64,000 bases of DNA, from assembly GCA_033439795.1 (NCBI GenBank), contig JAUTDP010000002.1, positions 4,402,001 through 4,466,000 on the forward strand, read 5' to 3'. Positions 47,868 through 59,175 of the stretch are shown here, piece by piece; position 1 is the first letter of the stretch, and every line of letters begins with the position of its first letter. A model generated the notes under the pieces. The model worked only from the letters and a program-made list of their open reading frames with translations, was not told where the DNA came from and made no database searches. A program made the translations under genes and the position numbers. The DNA comes from Sordaria brevicollis. Its lineage: Eukaryota > Ascomycota > Sordariomycetes > Sordariales > Sordariaceae.

Positions 47868-48789
47868 TAGTGCAATTGGAAGCAAGAAGAGAAGCGATTG
47901 AGATATGCGCCGTTAGTTTCCGTGGTCTAGGGATCAATAGACGGGCACGGAGGTGGAATGGTGATTGACTGTCGTTGTCCTTGTCAGCTTCTTTGCGCGG
48001 TTCCCTTTCATGCCTGATGACGCAACGTGTGTCAGAGGAGACGCGAAAGCACGTGAAGGGATGATGACTAATCAGCAGTACTGGGTATCATACCGTACAA
48101 TACGTACTGGAAACATTCAATACGGTGGCTTTCTCCTTACATCCCAACACGAATCATGGAACACGGAGTCATCACCAATCGCTTTGGACACTCCAAGTTG
48201 GACGCTCAATGGTATTGCCGCTTTACCTGATGCTTTTCTATACTAAAATACAAGTGTACGAACTGCCTCCCCCACGGGCTCCTTGTCTTTCCTTTTCCGT
48301 CATGGTCATCAAGTTCACCATCATTGATCATTCCCCTCCTAGCTATTCAATGAACATGCAGTTTCTAACGCTTCTTTCTTCAATGAAATGCCCTCCAGTG
48401 TATCTAAAATCCTCCTTCTTCGTGGCCATTATTGTTTCCCTCTTACTTATTTGATTCTTCGACGCTAAGAAATGCTGACTCTCCTTGAGACCAGAGAGAC
48501 AGTTCAAAGGCAAAAGGACTCGCTGCCGTGTCGTCGAAATTGCGAGCTCTCTTATCGCACCCCGAGAGGCTTGTATTAGGCGTGTGTTGTCACTCAGAGG
48601 CTCCTTTCAATCAAGCTCTTGCTGCTCCTAGTTCAGTGGCTTGTCATTCTGGCTTCAAGGGCCAAGTAAAAGTAACGAGGGCTCAGTAACGTGCATGGCG
48701 ACATGAGGACGTCTGTAGCACGAGTGGCCATTGCCCATTAGTCAACACGAAGCCCGACATACTCGGTAGAAATCACTTACTACTCTCGT
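47868..48789. other. Intergenic, nothing recognised
   Basis: Promoter region of the Rad4-like gene and upstream strand of the poly-Glu gene's 3' end. No gene seen. Confidence 0.4.
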
Positions 48790-49365
48790 TTACTCCTCCT
48801 CCTCCTCCTCATCCTCCTCCTCCTCATCCTCCTCCTCCTCCTCCTCCTCCTCCTCCTCCTCCTCCTCCTCCTCCTCCTCCTCCTCCTCCTCCAAGAGAGG
48901 TTCCAGGTCGAATTTCAAGAGAACTTGGTAAGCAGACAGAGTCCTTCTCAACTCTCTCAGAATGCTCTGCCCCCGGTCGATTACCTCGAACCAGATTATC
49001 TCCAAGTTTCTGAGGCTATCCAGCATCCTTGGCTCGGCCCCTCGCTGAACCCATGCCTTGTTGAGTTCAAACCTGAACCAGATTTGGTGGCGTGCCACGT
49101 AGTGGATGATGCGGGCGTTCTCGTACGTTCTGTTGCCTTCAATGTACTTGCCGAAAAGCCTCTCGGCTTTTTCGTCCAGGGAAGTTGTTGTGTCGACTTC
49201 TTCTAGCTGCTTGAGCCAGTTGAGTTCTCTGGAGAGGACTACTGTGCTGTCCTCTACAGCTTCGATTGCCTGGAGGTACCATTCCAACCTTTCTGGTAGC
49301 TTGGGGTAGAATCCACTACTCAGGTACGACAGATAGTCTTCGAGGTATCGAGCCGGTGCTGACAT
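48790..49365 (-). CDS. Unrecognised protein with long polyglutamate C-terminus
   Basis: Single-exon, 191 residues from the ATG at 49365 ('MSAPARYLEDYLSYLSSGFY'). The body is helical ('ERLEWYLQAIEAVEDSTVVL', 'NARIIHYVARHQIWFRFELN', 'DSLRNLEIIWFEVIDRGQSI') with no membrane segment. The last 35 or so residues are almost all Glu with two Asp. The corresponding DNA (48793-48892) is a CTC/TCC trinucleotide array, so the tail length may vary. The head resembles a compact globular domain but I do not recognise it. Being single-copy and next to a relic region it could also be an orphan gene. Confidence 0.6.
   Translation of the reverse strand: MSAPARYLEDYLSYLSSGFYPKLPERLEWYLQAIEAVEDSTVVLSRELNWLKQLEEVDTTTSLDEKAERLFGKYIEGNRTYENARIIHYVARHQIWFRFELNKAWVQRGAEPRMLDSLRNLEIIWFEVIDRGQSILRELRRTLSAYQVLLKFDLEPLLEEEEEEEEEEEEEEEEEEEEEDEEEEDEEEEEE
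48793..48892 (+). repeat. TCC/CTC trinucleotide array
   Basis: About 33 near-perfect triplet units with a few CAT interruptions. On the minus strand this is GAG/GAT and encodes the polyglutamate tail of the gene at 48790-49365. Confidence 0.9.
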
Positions 49366-49566
49366 TTTCTTGATTTGATATTGGACGAAGAAAGCGTGTT
49401 GAGGAAGGGCTTGTGTGTGCTTGGCCGGTGAGTAGCTAGATGTCCGTCTGGAGGTGATTCGTACGTGGCTGGCCGAACGAGGAGATGCATACACTGAATG
49501 AAACGAAATGCTTTAATGATAGGGAAGGATAAGTGTTGGTGTATGACTGTTTCTCTTCCCTCTTTT

Positions 49567-50150
49567 CAGAATTCCAACTTGAGAGTAAATGCCGGGAATG
49601 TGGTATGGTTGTAAGCTGTTGCATAGAGATAAGTCTTTTGCATGTCATGGAACTTGTTCAAATCCGCCATGCGGACGTCTTCTGAGGAGTCAGGGCGGCC
49701 ACCTAGCTGCACCTTCAACCCATTTCTCAAGTCATCACCAACGGGAAGCAACCACCTTGGTCGAAGAGGATCCAAACCTCCACGTATGTGTTGGAAGGTC
49801 CTGCCCTTCACTGGCGCTAGGCCTCACCACCATTCTCGCGCACTACCGTAGGTCCCTTCCAGAGTCTTTAGCCTGGCCATGGTTTCCCTGACCTCGTTTT
49901 CCAAGATAGGTGTAGACGGCAACGACATACAGAAAATGTCTAATAACTTCTCAAATCGGAATTGCTGAGTGCACATGGATCGCTTGGTTTCCATGACAAG
50001 CCAAGAGCGACAAGAGTGTCGGGCTGTTGACAGGGCTCGCAATGATCCTGTCCATACCGGAAAAAAGCACATATGTAATGCTGTGTGAAAACTCCCAGCG
50101 AGGCATATTGAGCAGGAAGCCTTTTATTCCCAAACCAAATCGTAGGTGGT
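49567..50150 (-). pseudogene. Possible degraded gene beside the transposon
   Basis: On the minus strand two or three protein-like segments lie in different frames and run into stops. They include 'MPRWEFSHSITYVLFSGMDR' and 'ACHGNQAIHVHSAIPI', then 'KRSMCTQQFRFEKLLDIFCM' and 'ENEVRETMARLKTLEGTYGS', and last 'WLLPVGDDLRNGLKVQLGGR' to 'HNTTFPAFTLKLEF'-like sequence. The frames change at about 50040 and 49820. The order and acidic/hydrophobic balance suggest one original protein broken by frameshifts or hidden introns. I cannot name it. It ends about 100 bp before the RIP-mutated element. Confidence 0.3.
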
Positions 50151-50250
50151 TTGTCGTGGTTGATGATCGCAGACTTGTATCAATCGTCTTCGTTTATCGT
50201 GGCTGGCTACCACTTACTTGGCGGGCATAGGTCGCCTTGGCATTGCTTGC

Positions 50251-50309
50251 CCCCCTACTTATTAAATAGGGGGTAGCGAAAATTTAGGACAGGGTTTAAA
50301 TCTAGGATA
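50251..50309 (+). repeat. Left terminal inverted repeat
   Basis: Imperfect match to the reverse complement of 53540-53599, including the shared 'ttaaatagggggtag' core, 'gaaaat', 'agggtt' and 'tctaggata' blocks. The outermost 24 bases form their own palindrome. Confidence 0.88.
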
Positions 50310-53300
50310 AGCGCCGATTCGTACTATGCAGAATCTCCTATTAACGTAGCGCAAAACCCCTCATTTACATCGTAAACCCGGAACCCATTCGCGCAATATA
50401 ATATATCCCAATACCTATAAAAATGATTATAACGCTATAAAAAGTGAATAGTCTATATATCTAAGTAATAATAAATTATTAATTAACTATTTTTTAATGC
50501 TTATAAATTTTAATAAGTACTTTAAAGAGTTAGGAAAGGTACCCGCTAAATATAAGGGCGTTTATATATATCTCGCCGCGTAAGAATAATACGAATCCTT
50601 TTATAATAGAAAAAATACGAAGCCGCCGACTATTAGAAATATTACCGCTATTATTAGCGAATTGCGTTCATTTATATCCCGTTATATAAAATTATTAAAG
50701 GAGTTCGAAAAGCCCGCTATCTTAGAGAAGCCTAAGGGAAAACCCCGTTTATTAATAGATGCCGAAGAAGACGCAATCGTATTATATATAATATTTTACT
50801 TCGAAGGGAAATTCCCCGCCCTCTACGAAATGATTTTATCGGTTATTAATCGATTTCGTACGTTATACGGGGTACCGGAAAATTATAATGCTAAATAATT
50901 AATGCGATTTATAGAGGATTATCTTTAATTGAAAATAATAACGTACTATATTATTAATATTAGGAAGAGATTTTAGGAGTTGAATAAGGATTTGGTTAAT
51001 AAGTAGTTTAATAATTACGAAGAGATAATCGAAAAGTATAATATAGCGAAAGGAAATATTTAAAATAATAATAAAATTAGTATTAAAATCGGTTACGTTG
51101 CGGGGGGGCGCGTTAAAATTATTATTTTAAAGGATTTATTAAACGTAAAGGTAAATCGGTATATATCTTTATTAAAAAATTTATATAGGGGTAAATATTT
51201 ATTATTTATTTTCTAACCTAAAATTAACGATATTATTAATAGAGAATCGGCTACTTTTATTATTAGTATAAGTATTATAATAAAGGTTATACTTATTTAT
51301 ATAATTTTTAAAATTAATTTAATAAAAGAGTTTATTTATAATAATTTAGATAATGGCGTTCGATTTACTAAATCCCTAACGGGCTTTTCGAATACGGAAT
51401 TAATATTCGATTAATTAAAGTATTTTAATTACTATTCCTTTTACTTATCGTTAACGTTTACGAAATTAAAGGAGGAAAATAAATACGAATTGCGCGGTAA
51501 TTAAGAGGAAGGGGAAGAGGGGGAGGGGTTCTTCTTTAGGGATTAGTTCGGTTATAATTAATATAAATATAATTATTTTAATTATAAATTATTTAATATA
51601 AATAAAAGTATTAATATTAAGAATATTATTAGCGTTAAGTAGGTTTATTATATTTTTATTATCGATAGTTTTAGCAGTTATTACAATTTTGAGGTTAAAT
51701 AGTATATTAAAATTTTCGATATCCTTTTAATAAATTTGCTTTTTTATTTAATTTATATAATATAGCTTCTCGACGTTAGAATATTCTCCTCCTTAAAGTC
51801 TTACTATTAGAAGGTCTTAAGGTCGTTCGTTTAGTATAACGAATATACTTTTAATAGGGTAACGTTTATTAAGGAATTGAAGGTAAGTTATTATATTTAC
51901 GGTTCCTATTATAATAATATATTAATTATATTACCTCCGGATTTTTAGGGTATTTTCGATTATAATATAATTATATATTATATTTATAACGGTTTTTCTA
52001 ATATTAGAATGTGGCTACTAAACCGTTTTCGAATCCTTTTTTAAATTTAGGCTAAGTAGCCCAAGTAAAATAACCCTGCATTACCCTCCTTATTATTAAA
52101 AGATATTTAATTTACTATATTTAAAAAATATTCTAAATATATTAAAGAAAAGTACTCCTATTTATTCAATTCCCCTACTTATAACGCGTTATAATATATC
52201 GAAATAATTATTAACGAGGCTATTTTATTATATAATAAAATATAAGAAATTAATCGATAAAATAGGGAGAAGGTGGTAAATTTCGATAAAAAGATAAGGA
52301 AGAGGGTATATAAAGTATTAAAAGAGGGGGATTATTTAAATTTTTCGAAGGCGTAATTTAATAAGGAAGTAATTAAGAGGGTATAAAGGGAGGTTATAAG
52401 GGACTAGAAAAAATAATTGCGTACTATTAAAATAATAAATAGTAAAATAATAATAGAAGTGAAGAAAAAATAGTAAAATTCCTCTAATAATAAAGGTAAA
52501 GTATATTGGAAGGTATATTGGGATAATTACGTTAAATAGAGATAAGAGGAGGGTTATATCCTAATTAATAAGGGTAATATATTCGACCCCTAGTTAGAAG
52601 AGGAGAAACTTTATATAATAGATATAGGGATAAAGGTTCTTAATTACTATAAAAGGATATGGGAGCTTTATTTCAATATAAATTCTAATAAGGAAATCGA
52701 GGTTAATTTAAGTAATAATTTATCTACTATTAAAATTAAGACCTAACTTCCTATAATGGTTTTATTATTACTTCGCCCCTTATTAGAAATTATAAACTAA
52801 ATTACTATTTATATTAATATATAGGTTATTAATTCTATAAATGAACTTCTCCTTTAAACGGCCGCCGAAGTTATTACTAATTTTAATATATAAATAGTAA
52901 TAGAAATATTTGAGGATAAAAATACCCTTATTAATAATAATAATAAGGATAAAGAAGAGGCTTTATTTAATAAAATTTATAACGAGGGTAACGAGGAAGA
53001 GGATAAGGATAAGGAGGAGGAGGAGGATTTATTAATACTCCCTAAAATTCTAGTACCCTAATAAATAAATCGCCGTCTCTTTACCTTTACCTTATTAACG
53101 AAGCCTCCCGCTACCCTTAACCTATTATTATTATTAATAACTCCCTCTAATTTATCGAAATTAAAAGCATTTAAATTAATACTATATATTAGGGTAATAA
53201 AAATTATCGAGGGTATAATAAGACCTTATATATAAGTAAAAAAGGAGGCTATTACTACTATAAAAAAAACGGCGGAAAAAAAAAATAGGGAGGAAGTTAA

Positions 53301-53539
53301 AGGGGGGGGGGAATAACCTACACCAGCACCAACAACTACACTTATACTAGCACTAATAAAGGAAATTCCAATACCCTAGAAATAATATCGGAAATATTGA
53401 AATTTATTTATATATATACTAATTACTTAATCGAGTAATTTATTATATTTCTTTTATTATTGTATTAATAAAATGGCTATGTAAAAGAGGGAGTTTTATA
53501 TAGGGATAAGATAGATTTATAGTAAAAGTCTATACGTTG

Positions 53540-53599
53540 TATCCTAGAGTAAAACCCTATCCCAGATTTTCTCTACCCCCTATTTAACGAATAGGGGGT
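53540..53599 (-). repeat. Right terminal inverted repeat
   Basis: Partner of the left repeat (50251-50309), same order of blocks in inverse orientation, ending in 'ccccctatttaacgaat' plus a G run. Differences are mostly C/T or G/A, as expected after RIP. Confidence 0.88.
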
Positions 53600-54688
53600 A
53601 AAAAATGCCTCTTAGCGCTTAGAAACCCCCAAGTATACCTTCCATTAAATGAACAGAAAGCGAGGGAGCATTTCTCAATATTGGGAAACAACTATGCCTA
53701 TTTAAGTGAGGTGTCCGCTGTAGTTAGACAAGTTAGTAGTAAAAGTGGTTTAGTATCCAAAGTGGGTGGAGTAATTCAGTTGCATGCTGAAAACTACAAT
53801 AACCAAAACGAGTCCCCCAATTTGAAGCCAAAAAGAACCTGTGATAAAACCCAAAACCAAGGGGAAAAAATAAAGAAAAAAGAAGAAGGGAAAAAGAATC
53901 AGAAAGAAAACAAAAATGTAACTGTCTTGTTACTGGCGGGGTCTATCTATCACAACTTCGACCCAGACTCGAACTGATGACCTTTCGGTACACCAGCTGA
54001 TCTGGATTGCCCGTCCCCTGATTCGTAGCCGCTTCGCCAGACTACCAGCAACCACCAGGGAGTACTGATAACCTAATGTTGCAAACTAGCCCAAACTAGC
54101 TAGCCTATATGGCCATGTACAAGGGTACCCCTTGTCATAACAACCTCCCAAGTTTTTCGGACGAAAAGATCCCCGCCTTCCCAACAGCAATAACAAGAAC
54201 AATAACGAACCGAGGACGAAGTTCACAAAGACAACATCGACTAGCGAACGACAGAACGAACTGCTCCTCCTCCTTTTTTCTTCTTTTTCTTTTTTTTTCT
54301 TCACTCGTAATCAACAACACTAGTTGGAAGGCAGAACCATCATGGTCATTGATGTGGCAAGACCGACAGACAGTCTTGGGACCACAACGGTCACAGTCAT
54401 GGTTCCTGCCATCCATTCCACTCTCCTAGAATGTAAACGAAGTCCAGGAAGACTTCGGGTAAGCTGGTCTTTTCTGCTCTTCAACCTCAACGACATGATC
54501 GTTTTGAACAAAAAGTTTTTATTAGACCTTGTCGTGACGATTCGCCATCTTACAACACCAGTCAAAACTCAAAAAGAGCTGCCATATGCGATCATCATAA
54601 CGTTCATCATTCATGTCACCTCAAAGTATCTAACAACATCTTTATCATCACCACACCGGGTATCTCCCCTCCCTTCCCTTCCCCCAAC
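53600..54688. other. Intergenic between transposon and dehydrogenase
   Basis: Contains the tRNA-like relic described separately and T-rich stretches near 54270-54300. No supportable coding sequence. Confidence 0.4.
53955..54035 (-). pseudogene. tRNA-like relic, class II shape
   Basis: On the minus strand there is a D-arm-like segment ('GTAG' to 'CTAC' around a loop with GG), a short ACC-GAAA-GGT hairpin in the position of a long variable arm, and a T arm with loop TTCGAGT, which also fits a Pol III B box. The region between could hold an anticodon stem enlarged by an intron. Acceptor halves do not pair, so it is probably a degenerate tRNA or a tRNA-derived short element. It begins about 350 bases from the transposon end. 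Confidence 0.35.
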
Positions 54689-55843
54689 TTAATACTCAAC
54701 CTTCCCAAAAACCTTATCAAACCCCGTCAACGTAAACCGATAATGCACCTTATTCCCCTCCTTCACCCTCTCCACCGCCTCCTTACACCCCTCCTCACCC
54801 AGCTGCAACGTCTCAACCTTGGGCGTGATCCCCTTCTCGGCCGCCAGCTTCAACATGGCCTTCATCTCCTGGTTATTTCCCAAGTGAGAACCGCTCAACT
54901 TGGCCGCGTTACCCAAGAACGCCAGCGCGTTCATCGGCGGCAGGGGTTCCTCGGGGATACCAACCATGTGGAATTCCCCGCCCACCTTCAAGGTGGAAAG
55001 GTAAGTCTTCATGTCGAACTTGTGAGTGGCGTTGGCGCAGTTCAAAAGGAAGTCGAACTTGAACTTGTACGGCTCGGCCCACTTCTCGTCGTTGGTGGTG
55101 ACGATGACGTGTTGAGCCCCGAGCTCCTTGGCGTCGGCGGCTTTGTACTCGGAGTGGGTGAGGGCGTAGGTTTCGGCGCCGAGGGCGCGGGCCCATTGGA
55201 TTGCGAGGTGGCCTAGGCCGCCGATGCCGATGATGCCGACGGTCTTACCCGGGCCGACGTTGGCGCGCACGAGGGGACTGTAGGTGGTGATGCCGGCGCA
55301 GAGTAAGGGGGCGGCCAGGTGGGAGGGGATGGCGTCGGGGATTTTGAAAGTGAAGTATTGGTGGGCGCGGATGTGAGAGGCCCAGCCGCCGTGGGCGGAG
55401 GAGCCGTCTTCGTATTTGGCGTTGTAGGTGTCTGTTGTTCTTTCGTTAGCAACCAGCTTATACCCCGAAAGACAGAAAGGGGCAAACATACCAACCAAAT
55501 GAGGACAATAATTCTCATTCGCACTCTTGCAGACATCGCACTTCAAGCAAGCCCAAACCTGGGCACCAACACCCACGCGATCGCCCTCCTTGATTTCGGT
55601 AACATTCTTGCCGACCTTGATGGCCTTTCCGACCACCTCGTGGCCTACGCAGAGGGGACCCTCAAACTCGCCCCAGCCGCCCGTGATGGTGTGCACGTCG
55701 GAGCCGCACACGCCGCAGCACTCGATCTGGACGTCGACGTCGTCGTCGCCGAACGGCTTGGGCTTGAGCTCGTGGCGGTGGAACTGGTTCCAGGTCTTGG
55801 GCGAGTCGACGACGAAGCCATCGAAGGTGTCTGGGTAGCCCAT
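54689..55843 (-). CDS. Zinc- and NADP-dependent alcohol dehydrogenase (Adh6/CAD-type)
   Basis: Medium-chain dehydrogenase of the cinnamyl alcohol dehydrogenase/Adh6-7 group, reducing aldehydes with NADPH in the cytosol. Two exons, 55843-55492 and 55431-54689, intron 60 bp (GTATGT...ACAG), giving 364 residues. The intron is a multiple of three and contains no stop, so an unspliced message would encode 20 extra residues; alignment with the family ('CPHLV' joined to 'DTYNAKYEDGS') supports splicing. Catalytic-zinc ligands appear in 'CGVCGSDVHTITGGWG' and 'LCVGHEVVG', structural-zinc cysteines in 'ACLKCDVCKSANENYC', and the cofactor fold in 'IIGIGGLGHLAIQWARALG'. Start is at ATG 55843 rather than the longer upstream frame. 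Confidence 0.95.
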   Translation of the reverse strand: MGYPDTFDGFVVDSPKTWNQFHRHELKPKPFGDDDVDVQIECCGVCGSDVHTITGGWGEFEGPLCVGHEVVGKAIKVGKNVTEIKEGDRVGVGAQVWACLKCDVCKSANENYCPHLVGMFAPFCLSGYKLVANERTTDTYNAKYEDGSSAHGGWASHIRAHQYFTFKIPDAIPSHLAAPLLCAGITTYSPLVRANVGPGKTVGIIGIGGLGHLAIQWARALGAETYALTHSEYKAADAKELGAQHVIVTTNDEKWAEPYKFKFDFLLNCANATHKFDMKTYLSTLKVGGEFHMVGIPEEPLPPMNALAFLGNAAKLSGSHLGNNQEMKAMLKLAAEKGITPKVETLQLGEEGCKEAVERVKEGNKVHYRFTLTGFDKVFGKVEY

Positions 55844-57156
55844 TGTGACGTATGTGTGTTTCGGGGGTGTGTAAGTGATAAGATGTGGAGTGTGGATTGT
55901 GATTTGTGATTTGTTAAGGTCTGATGGTGCAATATGCAGCTTCGTCAGATCTTTTGTCGTTTTGGTGGTGAACAATGATGAAAAAGACCGTAGAGGTTCT
56001 CACGAGTTGAAGATCAAAGGAGGACAAGTATTTATATCTACATAGCCGCCGTGGTCTTCCCCTCTCCTGTCTGCACAGAATCAATCGGCATCATTGCTCT
56101 GCCCGTTGTGCTTTGCTGTTTGTTGCTAGGGAGACAAGTTGGCTGTTAGTGTGGACTCAATGACGTCTTTGACATTAACGCCGGCCGATCTACTGGCACT
56201 GGCAGGTCTTGGGGAAAGTGGAAAGATGGGGCGACTTCCTTCGGCGACTTCCTAACAAAGCATGCAGTCCCGCCAAAAAGTGTATTTCTAAGCTGCCAAC
56301 GTGTCGGGAGCTTTCTCCATCGGGAAAGTCTTTCGTGTAAAAATGTTTATCCCCGAGGTTCCATGACGGGTTTTGACGGCATTTCGATCGAGATGATGGT
56401 GTTTTTTAAAAAATGGGCTCGGTGTTATTTAAACCGAAGAGACGGGAGGCTTGGCAGGCACAATAACCCTAACCCATATATCACGTCATGTTACACGACT
56501 TATCAATTGCTCCCCCCCTCAGCGACACCAAGTCAATGGTAACCAATCTGGTCCAGTACATGTTTGTTCACATCCGAGTTGCTGGGGTTCAATGATCCAA
56601 TTGGAAACAATTTTGGTATTTTGATCTTGGACAAATGTGAAATGGAACTGATGCGCTATCAAATTCCGAACCTAGCTACTTAGTAGCCACCAGGGCTGCA
56701 CCAGAACCATGTCCAGCAGTCTCTTTGATGAGGACCAAAGACGGGATATAAGCTGCCTTCCAACGCCATCCTTTGCAGAGCGACTTCATGCACTAAAAAA
56801 AATGTTGATGGTCTTTCCTTTCCGAACCATGTCGTTATACTTTTTTGCCCAGATCCTGGGGAGTCTCAACTTCGTGTCCCTTCAGCCCTACCTTGTACAA
56901 AGAACACAAACGCTCATTTTTTTCCTTCTTCTAAGCCACCCGATCAGGGGCCTGTAAGCCGCTCCAGCGCTACTCTTGAGCTTGACGAGGGTGGCCCGCT
57001 GTCTTGTTGGTTAATCCATGCATGTATCTTTCTTTCCATGCTCTACTCTGCACGCGGGCGGCGACGCTTTCGTGTCTTGCATCGCTTTCATCCATACGTC
57101 GTAAAGTCCCTTACTTGAGCTGGTGAACCTCGACGCCAACGACATCAGCTGGTTGC
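55844..57156. other. Intergenic, nothing recognised
   Basis: Promoter of the alcohol dehydrogenase and 3' flank of the next minus-strand gene. One ATG-initiated 82-codon frame (56709-56957, +) is hydrophobic but unsupported. Confidence 0.4.
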
Positions 57157-59120
57157 CTACTCAATACTAAGTCGTGTAATCCCATCATTCGTGTCCACCA
57201 TCCCTTGGAGTCCAACCCTTTTATTCGTGCTGAAGCTAGGTCTTCCATGGACTGGAGTAGTAGTGCCATTATGGTGGTTATCTTGCTGTTGCTGTTGTTG
57301 CTGCCTTACCGCGTCTCCGTTAACACTAGCCGGTCGTGACGAACTATTCGGGCCCCAGGGTGCTAGATCCCTTTGCATCGGACTCTGCATAATCGGTGAT
57401 CCCATGCCAGGGCTGACGGCTCGTCGCTTGAAACTCATCGGGTCGAGGTCGTCGTCTCGGCGTCGCTTGTTGTTGATGCGGCGCGTGATCTCGGCTGCCG
57501 TGGGAGGAACACCATTGCCGGCACCAGGGAAACTCGTACTGGCTAATGTAGTGGAGGAAGACGATGACGTTGTTGGCGGGTTTCCAGGTGGTGGTAATGC
57601 AAATGGTGTGGGGCCTTGCTTCGGTTGGCTCTCGGATTTCGAAGACGGTGAATCCATGCTCATATCGTCGATGCTCATGGCTGATGATGAGCCCCTCGGT
57701 AGGCCAAAATTTGGAGGTGTTCGCATGCCATTGCTGCTCTGTCCACTTTCCGAAAATGTGTCCCAGAACATCTTCCCCTTAGAATTCTTCAGGACTTGCT
57801 GTTTGAAACTACTGCTTCCAGGTATGCCACCGGGGACACCACCGGGAGTTGTTTGGCCGTTGCTGTTGCCGCTTCCATTCGAGTCCATCATCATCGCATC
57901 GACATCGTCCATGCTGTCTTGAGCCGCAACGAGGTTCGGACTTGTTAATGCGGACGCTGGTAACCTAGGTTCCAGATCCATATCGCTCTCTCGTACTTGT
58001 CGGACAACTTCGGCTTCACGCTTGACTTCGGCCTCGATAGGGGCGCTCTCCTCGAGGAGGGCAGCACGGATGCGAGCAAAACCCTTGGTCTTGGGCTAGG
58101 TCCCACGGTTAGTCCATGTCCAATATCGAGCGAATAGCAGGAAGAGATAAGACGACATACCAGCAAGTTCCCCCTATGGCGGGTCACTGTCCGCCGAATG
58201 ACTCCTGGTCGGGACGGACTGTCGACCGCTTCAAGCTGCCTGGTGCTAGGATCGTCGCTTTCACTGCCAGAGATGTGTAACTGGTTGGCTGCATAGCTAA
58301 TGCTCTCCCTCCTAAGTTGCGGGCCCTCTAGGCCTTGCGGCGGAGACATGGACATGGTTGCGCCCATGGTGGTTGTCGGATGAAAGCCTAAACCCAGAGG
58401 TGTTTTATGTTTCCTGCTCTTTGGTTGTTTCCTGCGCTGACGTTGCTGGAAGCTTAGGAGACTGTTGACTGCTGGCGAGCTACCACCGGGCATCCATGGA
58501 TGTTGGCCGCCCATGGCCATCTTGTTTGCTGACGGGGTGGTGACAATCGGTTCCTCCATGTCCTCGTCCATAAGGTCGTCGTCATCGGAGCTGGAAGAGG
58601 TATCGGTGAATAAGGCATGGGACGTATGGGCGTTGCTGCCTAGTGAGCTTGACACATGCATGCGCTCGTGGCCACGATTGCCCATGGCGGACCACAGCGA
58701 ATGGGAAGTTTGCTCCATTGTGGTACCATGCTCGCCGGGCCACCGCCCCGGGCCGGCGGGAATGTTCATGGCCCTTGACCCAATGGTCGGGGAGGAGCTG
58801 GGCGAGGCTTGATCGACAACGGTAGAATGGTGAAGGGTGGTAGCGGCGCGGCTGAAATCTAGACCGCGCGAACGACGAGGAAGGATATTCGGCGAAGGCG
58901 AGGCGTAGATGTGAGAATGGTCAAGCTTTGGTGAGAGCGGGGCTGGAGCGGCAGGTTTGACGTAAGTCGAAGTGGTTCCCGCAGGGTGAGACGGTGGCTG
59001 CAGATGGGATGAGAGTGAATGGGTTGGCGGTGAATTGACATCCACGTGCGACCCAGACTGCTGGAGGAGCCGTGGAAGTGCTTGTAAGAGGGCTGCCGTA
59101 TCGCCGCCGCCTTCACCAAA

Positions 59121-59175
<55 letters not shown>

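Larger units (their letters stand above)
50251..53599. mobile_element. RIP-degraded pogo/Fot1-type DNA transposon
   Basis: About 3.35 kb of strongly AT-rich sequence with sharply defined ends in otherwise balanced DNA. The ends are inverted repeats of roughly 60 bp (50251-50309 and 53540-53599, about 80 percent matching by eye), each starting with a palindromic 'ccccct...aggggg' hairpin. The plus strand encodes remnants of a transposase in order: a CENP-B-type helix-turn-helix near 50740-50900 ('DAEEDAIVLYIIFY'), then 'NYEEIIEKYNIAKGNI' and a 'GYVAG'-like motif near 51030-51110, then 'RESATFIISISII', 'YNNLDNGVRFTKSLTGFSNT' and 'LKYFNY' near 51235-51430. Numerous TAA/TAG stops replace what would be CAA/CAG/TGG, matching C-to-T RIP on both strands. 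A TA target duplication is not clear. The element is dead. Confidence 0.88.

Noticed and set aside
53681..53977. 98-codon frame right of the transposon ending in Lys-rich repeats
   Set aside because: A purine-rich stretch explains the Lys/Glu bias; no start context or homology cue.
54743..55909. Long plus-strand frames opposite the alcohol dehydrogenase
   Set aside because: Antisense shadows of a clearly conserved minus-strand gene with GC-rich third positions.
56466..56479. Telomere-like CCCTAACCC
   Set aside because: Only one and a half copies, and no array; the window is not subtelomeric by this evidence.
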